This document shows positions 63,152-64,000 of a stretch of DNA of 64,000 bases, one piece after another. The stretch spans positions 1 to 64,000 of the forward strand of contig NZ_BDCK01000045.1 of the NCBI RefSeq assembly GCF_001613465.1. The letters are read 5' to 3'. The notes under the pieces were generated by a model, which made no database searches, was not told the origin of the DNA, and saw only the letters and a program-made list of their open reading frames with translations. Position 1 is the stretch's first letter; every line of letters starts with the position of its first letter. The position numbers and the translations under genes are program-made. Origin of the DNA: Nocardia niwae NBRC 108934 = DSM 45340 (GTDB lineage: Bacteria > Actinomycetota > Actinomycetes > Mycobacteriales > Mycobacteriaceae).

Positions 63152-64000
63152 TCATGCTGCGACAGCGCCCGGCATGTTGGTGAGTTTCACTTGCCTCCGC
63201 CATTTCCGTTCAGTGGTGACGGTGGCGTAGCGGAGCGCGTCGATGCCATGATCATTCAGTTTGATCGGCTGGTCTTTGCCCTCGTCGGTTGCTTTCGTAT
63301 CCCACACATAGCCGGGGATCTCTTTCAACAATTCTGGGCAGCGATCCGAGAATTTCAGTTTCCCCGCTGATACCAGCGCTGTCATGGTGCGGATGCCGTA
63401 GAGCACGTCTTTCGCCGCAGGGTAGGTTGTCAACCCGTCCTGCTTCAACTGGACACGGAAATCGGCGGCGGCTTGGTCCACGATCACCGGGCACGTCAAC
63501 CGCGGCAGGTTGCCGGGGTCGTCGCCCGGATGATGCGGAGTGGCGAGCCAATCCCGCAGCCCCTGCGACAGTTGCACGTTGGTCCAGCGGGCAGCCGACG
63601 ACGGGGAGACGTGCCGCCATTCGTCGACCGCGTACAGCACGTTGTCGACTCCGAGACCCACCATGACCCCGTGTGTGGGGTTGGTGGTTCCGTGGTCGAC
63701 CCCGACACCGACATACCATTGCATGCCCGGCAGTTCCGACCATGGCACGAGGTGCTGTTCGGGGTCGTACATGTCGAAGATCGCGCCGTCCGCGGCGACC
63801 CAGCGGCCGAGGATGTTCCGCAGGTAGAACAGGCCCTGGAACTCGGCTTTGATCGCGGCGACGTATTCGGGCGACAGGCTCGGGTTGTCGTCGAGGGTGA
63901 AGTGCCAGGCCTGGAGGTTCATGTCCGGGTCGCCCTGGCGGTCGATGAAGCCGACCTTCAGGTAATGGTTCGGGTTGTCCGGGTTGGTTGTCGCCAAGCA
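63152..64000 (-). CDS. Terminase large subunit, C-terminal part (partial)
   Basis: 283 codons visible; the gene continues past 64000, so the ATPase domain is outside. The RNase H-like nuclease part is clear: Val-Gly-Val-Asp-His-Gly-Thr-Thr (first Asp, about 98), Ile-Val-Asp-Gln-Ala-Ala-Ala-Asp (second Asp) and Asn-Asp-His-Gly-Ile-Asp-Ala-Leu-Arg-Tyr-Ala (third Asp). It cuts DNA during packaging. Confidence 0.9.
   Translation of the reverse strand, partial: CLATTNPDNPNHYLKVGFIDRQGDPDMNLQAWHFTLDDNPSLSPEYVAAIKAEFQGLFYLRNILGRWVAADGAIFDMYDPEQHLVPWSELPGMQWYVGVGVDHGTTNPTHGVMVGLGVDNVLYAVDEWRHVSPSSAARWTNVQLSQGLRDWLATPHHPGDDPGNLPRLTCPVIVDQAAADFRVQLKQDGLTTYPAAKDVLYGIRTMTALVSAGKLKFSDRCPELLKEIPGYVWDTKATDEGKDQPIKLNDHGIDALRYATVTTERKWRRQVKLTNMPGAVAA

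Noticed and set aside
1..64000. CRISPR array
   Set aside because: I saw no evenly spaced repeats of 23-40 bp; the GGGGCGCAGC repeats at 27625-27717 are unevenly spaced and too few.

Overview
This window is most of the genome of a temperate, long-tailed (siphovirus-type) phage of a high-GC actinobacterium. The endolysin carries LGFP-type wall-binding repeats, which occur in phages and hosts with a mycolyl-arabinogalactan envelope. XRE/DUF5753 and DUF397 regulator genes are also present. Together these point to a mycolic-acid actinobacterium such as Nocardia or Rhodococcus; the genus is an inference. Neither genome end is visible: one gene is cut at base 1 and the terminase is cut at base 64000.

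Layout. Positions 64000-35000 form a leftward late operon: terminase large subunit, a small cysteine-rich protein, metallophosphoesterase, portal, MuF-like minor capsid protein, scaffold, major capsid, head-tail connectors, major tail protein, frameshifted tail assembly chaperone, tape measure, distal tail protein, an intein-containing tail-tip protein, endolysin, holin candidates and a long set of modular tail-fibre genes. One small rightward gene (42148-42375) interrupts it. Positions 34950-31690 carry host-like accessory genes: a DUF2510 membrane protein, an XRE/DUF5753 regulator with two DUF397 partners, and two resolvase-like proteins beside a 117-bp nested inverted repeat. Positions 31500-25000 form the lysogeny module: a PD-(D/E)XK-like nuclease with an upstream partner gene, excisionase, tyrosine integrase, a repeat-rich candidate attP, an XRE/membrane-protein pair and the probable immunity repressor.

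Positions 24616-9300 are mainly leftward early genes: YqaJ-type exonuclease, its conserved neighbour, a DnaQ-like exonuclease, three tandem HTH paralogues, replication initiator and two helicase-loader-like proteins, cytosine-C5 methyltransferase, SSB and many small proteins. Positions 9200-5300 form a short rightward operon with a tRNA-like gene whose anticodon arm is abnormal and a MarR regulator. Positions 5143-1 are another leftward run of very small genes. Early genes are packed with ATGA, GTGA or TGATG junctions, implying translational coupling.

Regulation. A 16-bp operator of the form GTAG-N8-CTAC occurs at five operon starts (266, 5202, 20029, 24730, 29361), mostly overlapping recognisable promoters. 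A variant lies in front of the repressor gene. This looks like the operator set of the immunity repressor. Because phage-type genes lie on both sides of the candidate attP, the sequence reads as a free or unit-length phage genome, not a simple integrated prophage; this too is inference.
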